From positions 52,798,642 through 52,862,641 of the forward strand of contig NW_020312848.1 of the NCBI RefSeq assembly GCF_003265705.1: a stretch of 64,000 bases of DNA. Direction: 5' to 3'. Below are positions 1-10,620 of this stretch, one piece after another. Both the position numbers and the translations under genes were made by a program. The notes beneath the pieces are model-generated. The model was given only the letters and a program-made list of their open reading frames with translations. It did no database searches and had not been told where the DNA came from. The stretch comes from Callorhinus ursinus (lineage: Eukaryota > Chordata > Mammalia > Carnivora > Otariidae). Position 1 is the stretch's first letter, and each line of letters begins with the position of its first letter.

Positions 1-684
1 TATACAACAGAGATTTGTTTGTATGGAAGTGTATAGCTCAATTCTGTGGGAAAGCTTAAAATAATAGAAGAAAGGAAAAATAATGGGAATTTAAAGATAA
101 TTCTGTTATTATTTGTGCATCTGTTCCTATATGGAAATGGGTTCTACTCATACAATTTTAAGTTCATGGGTTGTTCATTTCTTAATTCTCATGGTTAAAT
201 ATAGCCTAGCATTTGTCAATAAATTAATGCTTTGCTTATACAGGATACCACTATTTCAGGATGTTTTCAAATGTTCTTTTCTCTCTATTTTCCTACCTAC
301 CTGTTTGCCATGTTGCAGCCCTACCCCTCCTCTCTCCACAAAGGTTTGTGACAGTGTTGTTAGTCAATTTGTAGTGATCAGGTTGTGAAAGGCCATATAA
401 CTCCCTCAAAGTGCAAAAGGAACAACAACAAACCATTCACAGGTAAAATCTCTCTCTCCTTTGGTTCTCAAAGCCTGGCATTTTAGGCCAGAGACTTTAC
501 ATGTATGCATCAGTGCAGAGACATAGAACCTGAGGACTGTGGCTAATACTTTTTAGTGTGTGGTTTCAGCTTATTATCAAATTAAAAAAAAATTTCTTTT
601 CTCCTCTGCTGGTAGAGGAGAAGAAAAGAATGGTTAGAACATTAAGAAAAATTTAAAATAATAGTCATTTGTAAAAATGAAACA
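1..684. other. No recognisable gene or repeat
   Basis: AT-rich sequence with no persuasive coding frame, RNA gene or interspersed repeat that I can name. The short open frames begin at non-ATG codons and have no recognisable domain. Confidence 0.5.
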
Positions 685-1500
685 ATGCACATGTGCCCTG
701 TTCCTCCCCTCTCATGCCACAGTCTCATTCTTCAGAGGGAGTCTACCTTAATGGTTCATAAATACCCTTCTAGACTTCTAAGCATAAACCAGCACAAGCT
801 TGTAAGTTTCTTTTTGTCACAAAAATGGAATCATACTGTACATCATTTGCAACTAGTTTTTCATTTACTCAAAGCTATGTGAGCCTCAATCCTTTAAATG
901 AGTACATAGTATTAGATGATATGTGCAAAAATTTATTTTGTCATCCCCTTTTTTATCCTAATTCGGGTTGTTTCCAGTTTTGCTATTAGAAACAAAGCTT
1001 AAATGAGCATCCTCCTACTCTGATAGCTGGTGTAAATATTTCTATAGTGTAGATTACTAAAAGCTCAATTACTGAGTGAAAGATACATGCATTTAAAATT
1101 TTGATAAATGTTGCCAAAATCCCTTCCTGAAATATTATCTTAATTGTTTGCTGCCAGAACAGTGTATAAGAGTCACCTGTTTTTGCCACATTCTCACCAT
1201 CTGTACGTTATCAATCTTGAAAAATGTCAGTGCAACATGTGCAGCATGGCATCTTAATATTTAAACTTATATCTCTTTTACTATTAATGAAGCTGAATAT
1301 CTTCTGTGGATTGTTGGTTTATATCTTTTATTCATATGTATTTTGGGCTATTATCTTTTTCTTCTGGATATACAAGCATTTTATACATATATATATATTT
1401 ATCAGTTAAAATGTGTAAATCTTTTCTCCTAATCTGTCAGTTGAATAATTATTTATTTAACATCTTTTACTTTTTCCCATCCATTCTCCCATGAGCATGT
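685..1500 (-). mobile_element. Ancient L1 (L1M-type) 3' fragment, antisense
   Basis: Read on the + strand this has the order typical of the reverse complement of an old L1 ORF2 3' end: 'tggaatcatactgta', then 'ttgtttccagttttgctatt', then 'ccacattctcaccatctgta', then a segment like '...aatatcttctgtggattg'. The reverse strand encodes a degraded ORF2 C-terminus (986-1189) with no intact domain. Divergence is high, no TSD was found and the boundaries are approximate. Confidence 0.6.
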
Positions 1501-1689
1501 TACTCAGTAGTAAAATAGCAAAATATTAAGCAGCAGGACTAAAAAGGGAGGAGAAATAAGCTATAAAGATAATCTGTATGTTCTACAACAAAGTTTTGGA
1601 TTAGTGAATTGATTGTGTCTATCTAACACCAAACTAGCTGGTCAGCTTGGTTAATTTAGTAAAATATGAGATAATAATCACAATTGTCT

Positions 1690-1820
1690 CATGGAGTTTT
1701 TTACTTAGCTGGAATTAAAACTCTTGAGGTTAGGGGCATTGTCCTTCTCTATACTACTAGTGCTTAGCAGAGTGCCTGTTACCTAGGTGGCCCTCAGTGA
1801 TGATTGACAAATAAGTGGAG
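1690..1820 (+). mobile_element. L2 3'-end remnant
   Basis: The text 'cttgaggttaggggcattgtc', then 'gcttagcagagtgcctgtt', then 'ccctcagtgatgattgac' follows the order of the L2 3' end (gene-like 'aggg caggg...', 'agtgcctggcaca', 'ctcaataaatg'). It is an ancient, immobile fossil with soft boundaries. Confidence 0.45.
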
Positions 1821-1862
1821 TAAAAGAGAACCAGATAAACCAGTGGTCTTCTGTCAGAAACT

Positions 1863-3088
1863 CAAAATGGAAGAAAGACCTCAATGTGAGACAGGACTCC
1901 ATCAAAATCCTAGCGGAGAACATAGGCAGTAACCTCTTTGACATCGGCCACAGCAACTTCTTTCAAGATACATCTCCAAAGGCTAGTGAAACAAAAGCAA
2001 AAATGAACTTTTGGGACTTCATTAAGATAAAAAGCTTCTGCAAAGCAAAGGAAACAGTTGACAAAACAAAGAGGTAACCCACAGAATGGGAGAAGATATT
2101 TGCAAATGATACTACAGATAAAGGGCTGGTATCCAAGATCGGTAAAGAACTTCTCAAACTCAACACCCAAAAGACAAATAATCAAGTCAAAAAATGGGCA
2201 GAAGACATGAACAGACACTTCTCCAAAGAAGACATACAAATGGCTAACAGACACATGAAAAAATGTTCATCATCATTAGCCATCAGGGCAATTCAAATCA
2301 AAACCACGCTGAGATACCACCTTACACCAGTTAGAATGGCCAAAATTAACAAAACAGGAAACAACAAGTGTTTGGTGAGGTTGTGGAGAAAGGGGAACCC
2401 TCTTGTACTGTTGGTGGGAATGCAAGCCAGTGCAGCCACTATAGAAAACAGTATAGAGGTTCCTCAAAAAGTTAAAAATAGAGCTACCCTATGACTCAGC
2501 AATTGTACTACTAGGTATTTACCCCACAGATACAGACGTAGTAAAAAGAAGGGGAACATGCATCCTAATGTTCATAGCAGCAATGTCCACAATAGCCAAC
2601 CTATGGAAGGAATTTAGATATCCTTCAACAGACAAATGGATAAAGAAGAAGTGGTACATATATACAATGGAATATTACTCAGCCATCAGAAAGGATGAAT
2701 ACCCACCATTTGCATTGACATGGATGGAACTGGAGGAGATTATGCTAAGTGAAATAAGTCAAGCAGAGAGAGTCAATTATATGGTTTCACTTATTTGTGG
2801 AACATAAGGAACAGCATGGAGGACGTTAGGAGAAGGAAGGGAAAAATGAAGGGGGGAAATCGGAGGGGGAGACGAACCATGAGAGACTATGGACTCTGAG
2901 AAACAAACTGAGGGTTCTAGAGGGGAAGGGGGTGGGGAGATGGGTTAGCCTGGTGATGGGTATTAAGGAGGGCACGTACCGCATGGAGCACTGGGTGTTA
3001 TACGAAAACAATGAATCATGGAACACTACATCAAAAACTAATGATGTATGGTGACTAACATAACATAATAAAATTAGAAAAAAAAAGA
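1863..3088 (+). mobile_element. 5'-truncated L1: ORF2 C-terminus plus 3' UTR and A-rich tail
   Basis: Starts within ORF2 (text equivalent to '...[12 protein letters not shown]') and runs through the C-terminal region, the 3' UTR and the terminal 'aataaaattagaaaaaaaaa' tail. Remains of the ORF2 C-terminus are visible in pieces: residues resembling [16 protein letters not shown] at about 2207, and a [12 protein letters not shown] segment followed by MELEEIMLSEISQ at about 2650-2800. The frame is broken by stops and frameshifts, and the element is more diverged than the three long L1s in this window. The 3' UTR (about 2810-3070) carries the G-rich tract and the 'catggaacactacatcaaa' end shared by the other L1s here. 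No clear TSD was found. Confidence 0.85.
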
Positions 3089-3333
3089 AACCATGGCTAT
3101 GCATTCTTTTAATGACTTTTAAACATTGGTAGTTGATATCATACTCATATAGCCAATATGATGTTTTAAGCCTATAATTCTTAGGTAGATGCATTTTTAC
3201 CATTTTTTTGCCAGTTTTAAGTAAGATTTTTTTGTAATATAAATTTGTATGTCATTTTAAACATATCTGACTGCTTTGCTACCAGGTACTCACATTAATC
3301 CTTGTAATTGCCATTTAAAACCATTACATTTTA

Positions 3334-3540
3334 GGGGCACCTGGGTGGCTCAACCGGTTAAGCATATGTCTTTGGCTCAGAATCCCAGGATGCTGGGATG
3401 GGGCCCGAGCCCCAAGTGTCCTGAGTGTGGGGCTCCCTGCTCAGTGGGGAGTCTGCTTCTTCCTCTCTTTCTGCCCCTCCCCCTGCTTGCATGTGATCTC
3501 TCTCTCTCTCTCAAATAAATAAATAAAACCTTAAAAAAAT
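3334..3540 (+). mobile_element. can-SINE (tRNA-derived SINEC) with TSD
   Basis: The head 'ggggcacctgggtggctcaa' is the tRNA-like part with a Pol III A-box-like region. It is followed by a CT-rich body and an 'aaataaataaataaaacctt' tail. It is flanked by near-perfect TSDs at 3317-3333 and 3541-3557 (aaaaccattacatttta versus aaaaccattaccTttta, one mismatch). Like all SINEs it has no coding capacity and would be mobilised by L1 protein in trans. The unannotated stretch 3558-3851 beyond it holds nothing I recognise. Confidence 0.93.
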
Positions 3541-3867
3541 AAAACCATTACCTTTTAAATGCAAACATCCATATGGAATTCAAAGCAACTTAATATTAAG
3601 TGGACAGAACTCTTTTATTGACTTATTTTATTCTTCTGAGAAAACACTGGCATAGAGAAATGATGATTCAGGTGCCTGTGAAACATCATGAAGGTATTAC
3701 CACACTGGAGAAAACCTATGTTTTCCTTAGAAAGAAAGTGATTTTGTTATTCCAGGGCCTGCTTTTAGTTTCTTCTCCCTCACGATTCATGACATATCCT
3801 CAAAGGACATTAGTGACAGTCCTTGAACCTATAAATTATAGGTTGACCACTCTTGGCTTTTCCTTTA

Positions 3868-4069
3868 TTTTTTTTACTTTTTAAAGATTTTATTTATTTA
3901 TTTGAGAGAGAGAGAATGAGAGATAGAGAGCACAAGAGGGAAGAGGGTCAGAGGGAGAAGCAGACTCCCTGCTGAGCAGGGAGCCCGATGTGGGACTCGA
4001 TCCCAGGACTCCAGGATCATGACCTGAGCCAAAGGCAGTCGCTTAACCAACTGAACCACCCAGGTGCCC
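3868..4069 (-). mobile_element. can-SINE, antisense, with TSD
   Basis: Reverse orientation: T-rich tail 'aaagattttatttattta', a GA-rich body (reverse of the CT-rich SINE body), then the head ending 'accacccaggtgccc'. The flanks 'cttggcttttccttta' at 3852-3867 and about 4069-4084 are identical 16-bp TSDs, sharing one base with the SINE head. This marks a clean retrotransposition event. Confidence 0.93.
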
Positions 4070-4239
4070 TTGGCTTTTCCTTTAGAAAGGGCAGTAGCAA
4101 TAGTCTTTAGTAAGTCAGCTTGATTGATGAATATTTGGAAAAATTGCTGGTCTAACATTAACCACTTCAAAATAAAGTCAGGTAGTCAGAACTGTGCTAT
4201 TATTCCTATGGCATTTAGCTTTGTTTGAAATACCTGAAC

Positions 4240-4357
4240 GTGTCATTCTGTTCATCCAGAAATGTTTACTGTGCATCTACTATATGCCAGATGGTGGGCT
4301 AGGTCCTAGAGATTAAAGGCAATTAAGACAAAACATTGCTTTCCAAGGTTTCATGGT
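4240..4357 (-). mobile_element. L2 fragment, antisense
   Basis: 'tttactgtgcatctactatatgccag' and the following '...ggctaggtcctagagatt' match the reverse complement of the L2 3' region ('attgagcacctactatgtgccaggcac'). Old and diverged. Confidence 0.55.
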
Positions 4358-4556
4358 TTACGTACTGCATGGAGCACTGGGTATTATACGAAAACAATGA
4401 ATCATGGATCACTATATCAAAAACTAATGATGTAATGTATGGTGATGAACATAACATAATAAATAAAAAAAATTAAAAAAATGAAACAGTGAAGGAAAGC
4501 AGGAAAAAAACTAATGAGGTATGGTGACTAACATAATAAAATAACATTTAAAAAAA
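4358..4556 (+). mobile_element. Two short L1 3' ends in tandem
   Basis: 4358-4478 is an L1 3' terminus beginning in 'actgcatggagcactgggta' and ending 'aacataacataataaataaa'. After about 25 bp of other sequence a second, shorter copy of the same terminal text ('aaaaactaatgaggtatggt' to 'aataaaataacattt') occupies about 4505-4556. Both point the same way and both end A-rich. Either two truncated insertions landed side by side, or a tail was duplicated during one event. No TSD was resolved. Confidence 0.75.
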
Positions 4557-5734
4557 GTAATAGTAGCTTTACTGTTTTCATTAATGGTAAATAACATACT
4601 CAAATCAATTCCAAGTATAGACATAGATGCAGATTAGGATATGGCCAGTTATTGTTCATCCATTGCAATAGGATGGTGCTGTATAGGAAGGACAGAAATC
4701 TGAAATTAGATCCAATAATTGGAGTGGAGCATGTGTTTGGGGTACAAAAAGAGTTGCAGGTGCTGGGAGGAAATCCAGCCTATGAGGCAAAAATGATATC
4801 TGGAATCTCTGGCAGTAAGTAGACACATGGCTGTTTCTGGAGAGTCTAACACAGTGATCAGTGAGAACATGCAGTGAGAGATAATTCAAGATCAATAATC
4901 TCACATGTCCAGGCAGGTAGGCAGTTGGCATCCAAGCAGTTTGCCAGCAAATCTTGAAGTGAGAAAGGCATGGTTTCAAAGTTGGATTGTAGGGGAAAGT
5001 TTAATTCTGGTCAGGTGGGAAGGGAAAAGGGCGGAAAGAGTGTGGCATATTTCTAGTTCTAAGAATATTTTTAAGGTAGTTAGTTGAGTCATAATAGAAC
5101 AAGGCAGAAAGCTCGTTAGGCAAACTGGGGCAAACACACCTCTAGGGGGAACCTATGGCTCTTTTCTATTCTTGTACCCTCCACATGTCCCCAAACTCCT
5201 AGCTTCCAGACTGTGTACATATTGCCCCCTTAAGGAGGAATGCTGTCAGGGATAGAACAAGTTTAAGGGCCCTCGTCAGATCATAGTATTAGAAAATAGA
5301 ACTTTCAAAAGGATTAAGAACAGAACACAGATGGGCATGGATTCTCTTGTTTTTTTCCTTCCAGAAATAATTAAGCATGAGTTTGTTCAAATTATCTGTG
5401 GCCATTTATTTTTCTCTTTTCAGATGCTTTTCTTTTCCCACAGGCCTGGAAGTAACTCCTTTTTGGAAACTGCACTCCCGGTTCCTCTTTCCAACAGCTG
5501 CCCCCATCAGCCATGGAGAGGCACAGTGGAGAATGCTTCCTATCTCTCCCTTGCTCCTTTACATCTGTATCTGGGGTATGTGGACTCTGGATTGGCATTT
5601 TCTCTCTTTGGAGGGACACGGGGTCAAGCAATGTTGAGGAAGCAGCTGTTTCTCAAGTTTTGGTTCAATGTGCTTTAGGTCATTTTGGCTTAAGAGAACA
5701 AGCTCACTCACAGGGTCCAGTCTAAATCTCTGTG
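4557..5734. other. No recognisable gene or repeat
   Basis: About 1.2 kb of ordinary-composition sequence with overlapping short open frames on both strands around 5331-5725, none with a recognisable domain or a good start context. I see no repeat family here. Confidence 0.45.
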
Positions 5735-6085
5735 TTCTTCATTAAATTCTGTCCTAGAGCCTTTGTACTTACTGTTCTCCCTGTCTGTGACACTTCTACC
5801 TATCAGATATGTGCACAACTTGCACCTGCACTTCCTTTATGTCTCTGTCCCAGTGTCACCTTTTCAGAGAGCCCAGCCCTGGCTATGCTATATAAAATAA
5901 CACTCACTCCAACTTGAGGCACTCCTATCTTCCTTACACAATTTTAATTTTCTTTGTAACACATATCACCATTTGATATATTAGGAGCCTCTTGATCTGA
6001 ATATTTGATCTGAACATCTGTTTTGTTCATTAGAATAGAGCTTGGTACATAGCAGGTGTTCAATAAATACATGTTGAATGAGTAA
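5735..6085 (+). mobile_element. L2 3' region
   Basis: The order of landmarks is that of the L2 3' end: 'gcctttgtacttactgttctc', a 'gtgtcaccttttcagagag' block, a 'cacatatcaccatttga' block, and the terminal 'ggtgttcaataaataca' with 'gttgaatgagta'. An ancient LINE fossil. Confidence 0.75.
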
Positions 6086-6175
6086 GAAAGTTTATATATT
6101 AATAAACAATTCATAAATATCTGTTTACAACTGGGCCTACTCTCCTGGGCCTCTGGATCCTGTATTCCATAGAGG

Positions 6176-6450
6176 GTAGAAGTTAAGATGATGGGCCCTG
6201 GAGCCTGACCATCTGGGCTTGGTTTTCAGCTCCAACATGTACCAGTTGTTTGATGCAGTTACTTACTTTCTCTGCATCAGAGTTTCTTATTTATGAAATA
6301 AATCCTTATATTATTATAAAGATAATAATAATACTTCATAAGTTTTGAGGGTTAAATTATAATGTAAATTATACATGAAAAGCACTTAGAATAGTACCTC
6401 ATATGTAGAAAAAGTGCTCAATAATTCTTAGCTGTTATTATTATAATATC
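6176..6450 (+). mobile_element. MIR SINE
   Basis: Resembles a nearly complete MIR: 'ggagcctgaccatctgggct' (tRNA-like part), a degraded core 'cttactttctctgcatcag', 'gataataataatacttcat', 'gaaaagcacttagaatagta' and 'aaagtgctcaataattctt' with an ATT-rich end. Ancient and immobile. Confidence 0.8.
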
Positions 6451-6469
6451 TAGTTACCTACTCGATCTA

Positions 6470-7490
6470 TTGGGTTGTCAAATAGGCATCTCATACTTGG
6501 TATGTCCAAAACAGAACTCTTGATTCCGCCCCCCCGCAGACTTGTCTCCCCTCTAGTCTTCACCATCTCAGTAAATGACACACTACCAATTGCTTACAAA
6601 ATTAGATGAAACATCTTTGATTTCTCCCTTACCTGACCTACCATATCCAATCCACCAGCAAATTTGTGAAGATTCTGCCTTCAAAATACATCCGTTATCT
6701 CTTCAACTCCATTACTATCACCCTAATCCAAGATGCCATGCTCTCCCTCTTTAAGTGTATCAGCACTCCAACCTTGTTTCTTTTTTCTCTTCCTGCTCCT
6801 TTCTTTTTTTTATTTTTTATTTTTTAAAATTTTATTATGTTAATCACCATCCATTACATCATTATTTTTGATGTAGTGTTCCATGATTCATTGTTTGTGT
6901 ATAACACCCAGTGCTCCATTCAATATGTGCCCTCTTTAATACCCATCACCAGGCTATCCCATCTCCCCACCCCTCTCCCCTCTAGAACCCTCAGTTTCTT
7001 TCTCAGAGTCTATAGTCTCTCATGGTTCATCTCCCCCTCCAATTTCCGCCCCTTCATTTTACCCTTCCTACTATCTTCTTCTTTTTTTTTAACCTGCTCC
7101 TTTCTAATCCATTATCATTTAGAAGCCACAGTAATTTTTGAAAAGACTTCCCTGTTCATATCTTTCAGTGACTTCTCATTGCTTGTAGAAAAAAAGCCAA
7201 ACTCTTTACAGTGGCTTACAAGGTCCTGCCTGATGTCAAACCTACCTCATTCTCCAACATCATTTTATCCCATGTTCCCCTTGGTCTATAATGCTTTAGC
7301 CAGATTGGCTGCCTTTTTTCTTCCTTGAAATGATTTTCTACCTTTTATTGATTCGGAGCTTCTGCACTGATTATTCCTTTCATCTGGAATACTGTTCCCT
7401 GAGTTCTTGAATAGTTGTTTCTTTTCATTCATTCTGTAGGTCTTAGAGCAAATGTTATTTGTCTCTCTGCAGAGACCTTCTCACTATATT
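6470..7490 (+). mobile_element. L2 (reverse transcriptase region to 3' part), split by an L1 tail
   Basis: 6470-6804 and 7093-7490 are parts of one L2. The first half carries 'ggtatgtccaaaacagaact', 'catatccaatccaccagcaa' and 'ccttcaaaatacatccgtta', recalling the C-terminal part of the L2 reverse transcriptase region. The second half continues with 'gaaaaaaagccaaactcttta', 'aaggtcctgcctgatgtc' and 'ctggaatactgttccctg'. The junctions fall exactly on the TSD of the inserted L1 3' fragment. The coding potential is destroyed. Confidence 0.75.
6805..7092 (-). mobile_element. L1 3' UTR only, antisense, with perfect TSD
   Basis: Reverse complement of the L1 3' end: 'aattttattatgttaatcac' next to the tail, then 'gtgttccatgattcattgtt', the C-rich 3' UTR tract and 'ctatcttcttctttttttt'. 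Flanked by identical 13-bp TSDs 'cctgctcctttct' at 6792-6804 and 7093-7105. The insertion is truncated inside the 3' UTR, so it contains no ORF2 at all. Confidence 0.92.
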
Positions 7491-8154
7491 CTTGCTAAAA
7501 TTTGAAGATTAAATGTTTACAATTATATAATATTTTAACTTGAGTACCCTGCTTTAGTGAAATAATTATTCTTATCAGTGACTTTAAAGCTTTTGTTTTC
7601 TCTTTTTCTGTCAATAAGCTATTATATTGAACCCTATTATGTAAAAATGATAAAATTAGGACTGCTTTGCCTGCATTGGGATGGAGTGAGGAGTGAGGAA
7701 ACATTCCCATCTGCTCATCCTTTTTGTAGCTCCCTAGAGTAATACTGACTGTAGAACCCCAGTTTGAAAGCCAACAGTCTGCATATTCTATTACATAAGT
7801 TAGGTGAATTTTGAATAGAAAGATGACCACATAAGATGAAAGTATCTGGCCAATGTAATGAAGTCTCTAGAATAAGAGTTTCTTACTACATTGTCTTAAA
7901 ATTTTATTTTCATGCATTTGTTCCTACAACTACTTTTTTTCTTCTTTAAGGTCAGTAATATGTATCTTTGGATTTTTAGCACCTAAGACCTAGCCTTGCA
8001 TTCACAAGGCACTCAGCAAATTATTGACTAATTTTAGTGAATAGATAAAAACAGACAGAGGTGAATTGTATAACTTTGGCTTTATGCTCTTTCATGGCTT
8101 TTACAAAAGTTCCATGTCATAACCTCATTTCACATTTTGTGACAGTAGTCTATT
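7491..8154. other. No gene; possible faint L2/MIR end
   Basis: No coding region recognised. Around 7960-8045 'ttttagcacctaagacctag' followed by 'aaggcactcagcaaattat' weakly recalls an L2 or MIR 3' end, but too faintly to call. Confidence 0.35.
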
Positions 8155-8400
8155 CAAGCATGGTATATTTATGACATGCCTACTGAGTACCCAGAGGAGC
8201 TAGGTGTCTTCCTGTGTCATGAGTTTTTGTTTGTTTGTTTTACCTAATTACAAAAACCCTTGAAAGTAGCTATTACCCTCATTTTTATATATGAAGAGGT
8301 TCATAGAGGCTAATTAATTAGCACCTTGTTAAATGGAAAGGATAGGATTAAAAGCATGGTCTTTATGACCTCAAAGTCCATTCTCTTTATACTGTGTAAA
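8155..8400 (-). mobile_element. MIR SINE, antisense
   Basis: Reverse-complement MIR order: 'gcctactgagtacccagagg', 'gtagctattaccctcatttt', 'atgaagaggttcatagagg', 'ttagcaccttgttaaatgg', 'gcatggtctttatgacctc'. It is interrupted by a short (TTTG)n expansion near 8227-8240. Ancient. Confidence 0.7.
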
Positions 8401-8812
8401 ACGAAAATATAATTTCCTTATCAGTACAGAAGAATCCTAAAAGAACTATGTTAGTCTTGGAAGTCAGAATTTTGAAGGCATTTAAAAGGGCACAGATAGT
8501 GTTAAAGAGCAAGTCTGATGATACCTGGCTTCTTCAAAATATTATCTCTTTATATTAGAATTTTAAATTATGGATTATGTATCATTAATAAAGTGACATT
8601 AAATTTTTTTCACTTAATTTTAGGCTCTTTTAAGGCTTGAAAAAGAGCTCTCCTCCAGCACCTTCATTCCACAAATGTTAGCATTAAAAAGTGCTCTAAT
8701 TTTACAAGTCAAGAAGTGTAGGCCCTCTGAAGTTGTGTATTACCTAATTTTGCACCCCTGGTTAATGATAGAGTTGAGGAAGATAACTACTTAGGCATAA
8801 CCAGAATGAGAT
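8401..8812. other. No recognisable gene or repeat
   Basis: AT-rich, featureless to the eye. Confidence 0.4.
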
Positions 8813-8828
8813 GCATTGTGGGAGGTTT

Positions 8829-9128
8829 GATTTTATTATTTATTTATTATTTATTTATTTTTATTTTTTAAAGATTTTATTTATTTATTTGAGAAAGAGA
8901 GAAAGAGAGAGAAGCACACATGTGAGGGGACAGGCAGAGGAAGAGCGAGAATGAGAAGCAGACTCCCTGCTGAGCAGGGAGCCCCATGGGATGTGGGATG
9001 TGAGGCTGGATTGAGGCTGGATGGGAGGCAGGATACGAGGCTGGATGTGAGGCTTGATCCCAGGACCCTGGGATCATGACCTGAGGGGAAGGTAGACACT
9101 TAACTGACTGAGCCACCCATGCGGCCCC
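8829..9128 (-). mobile_element. can-SINE, antisense, with internal minisatellite
   Basis: The tail side 'aaagattttatttatttatt', the GA-rich body and the head ending 'gccacccatgcggcccc' identify a reverse can-SINE. TSDs 'gcattgtgggaggttt' (8813-8828) and 'gtattgcgggaggttt' (9129-9144) differ at two bases. It is about 100 bp longer than its relatives, in part because of a 12-bp tandem repeat in the middle (8996-9054) and a longer T-rich tail. Confidence 0.92.
8996..9054. repeat. 12-bp minisatellite inside a SINE, five units
   Basis: Units ggatgtgaggct, ggattgaggct (11 bp), ggatgggaggca, ggatacgaggct and ggatgtgaggct lie head to tail at 8996, 9008, 9019, 9031 and 9043. The other SINEs in the window have no such expansion at this place ('gatgtggggcttgatccc'). 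Confidence 0.9.
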
Positions 9129-9144
9129 GTATTGCGGGAGGTTT

Positions 9145-10439
9145 TTAAAAAGCAAATGATCTACTCTAATTTCTAGTATCATATGCAGCATGCATTCTTC
9201 TAATGAGTAATAAGTGTGAGGTAAGAAAAGCAAATTTATATTTTGTAAGGCAGTGATCCAATAGATATTTAATCCCTGGGAAAATGTTAAAATGTTAACA
9301 GTTCAAAAATGGAAATATTCAGAAAACTAGTCTGACAAAAGATAGCATCAAATTAAACAGAGGTAGACTTGCTAAACTTTTTCTATATATGATTGAAAAT
9401 CACACTTCAAACATTGTAATAATATTTATTAAAAATATGGGGAGGAAAGCAGAGAACAATAATACAATATAATAATTCAAAGAATTGAAGGTCTTTGAAA
9501 GAAAAAAAGGGAACTATTTTAAATTGTCATTCTTTCCATAGATATAATTGAGTACTATCTCTATCTCTATGTCTATATACCTCTGTATCTCTATATCTAT
9601 ATGAAAGGTTTACTTTCTAAGGAAATTAAACTGTGTTTCATATAGGTCATGCCAATGTAGGCTTATTACCAATTTTTTGAGAGTCATGGTGCCATTATAC
9701 CCTATTGTCATGAACCCTGGAAGTAGGTAGCAAGCATTAACTTTTTTTCTTTTTGTAAATGAGAAAATAGAGGAAATATTTAATCAATTGTAAATTTAAT
9801 CCATAATTCACCATGATATTAACAATACAATTGTTAAGATAAATAAAAACTATAAAGAGGAATAAAGGAAAAGAAGTTGATTCTAAGGGGATACTTGATG
9901 GATTCATAGGATGTACTTGTAGAGGGCAAAAACAAGCTGGTATCAACTATAGTTTTGAGGTCTCAAGACTAGCTGTCTGGGGCAAACACCATCAAAAGGG
10001 AGACTGGGGACAAGTGCTGGTTTTGGAAGGGGGTTGATGGGATCAGTTTAGACATGTTGATTCTATGTAAAAGGGAGACATCCAAATGCAAATATTCAGT
10101 TAGAAGTATGGAAGATAGTAGGACAGAAGTTAGAGATTTGAGAATTAAATACACAGAAATGACATAGAAAGTGCCAAGAAAAAAAAGACTTTTTAATTTT
10201 AAGGAAAATCTTAATTTGGGGTTGGAGTAGAAAGAGGACCATAAAAATAGGTAAAGGAGGTATTTTAAATAGAACGTTAAAGGTGAAAGTATAAAACAGG
10301 CTTACAGGAGAATCATTCAGAAGGGTCTGGGGGGTCACATAAGAATAAAGGAGGAGAGCATTTCACAGAGGAATTGGTAAAATCTGAAGCAAGAAAGTGA
10401 GCTAGTACTTCAGAAATGTAATAATTAAGATGGGAAGTC
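9145..10439. other. No gene; imperfect simple repeat at 9552-9603
   Basis: Mostly unassigned AT-rich sequence. 9552-9603 is an imperfect pyrimidine-purine simple repeat built on 'tatctc' and 'tatata'. 10040-10150 ('gggagacatccaaatgcaaa' and 'agaagttagagatttgag') weakly recalls an old interspersed repeat that I cannot name. Confidence 0.4.
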
Positions 10440-10620
10440 ATCAAATCATGTTTGGAACCAGGCAGACTTGCCCAGCATTTACTGGCTAAATGACTTTAAT
10501 CTTACTGGGCTCTTTTTACTTATCTGTAAAATTCTGGTAATATATACTTCTTAGGATTATTGTTGACATTAGAGGTAATGTAAAGTATCTGCATGTAATT
10601 GACATATAATAAAACATAAC
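10440..10620 (+). mobile_element. MIR-like fragment
   Basis: 'cagcatttactggctaaatga', 'tactgggctctttttactta', 'tctgtaaaattctggtaata' and 'ttaggattattgttgacatt' keep the order of a MIR core and 3' half. Diverged. Confidence 0.55.

Noticed and set aside
113..388. 91-codon open frame near the left edge
   Set aside because: It begins with TTG rather than ATG, has no recognisable domain, and no exon signals around it. In AT-rich mammalian DNA such a frame is expected by chance.
5331..5725. Cluster of overlapping open frames on both strands
   Set aside because: Frames in several registers overlap with no recognisable domain or conserved start, so none can be preferred as an exon.
8829..9128. tRNA gene suspected from A-box and B-box-like sequences in SINEs
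   Set aside because: All such signals sit in can-SINE heads, which derive from a tRNA but are degenerate and followed by a CT-rich body and A-rich tail.
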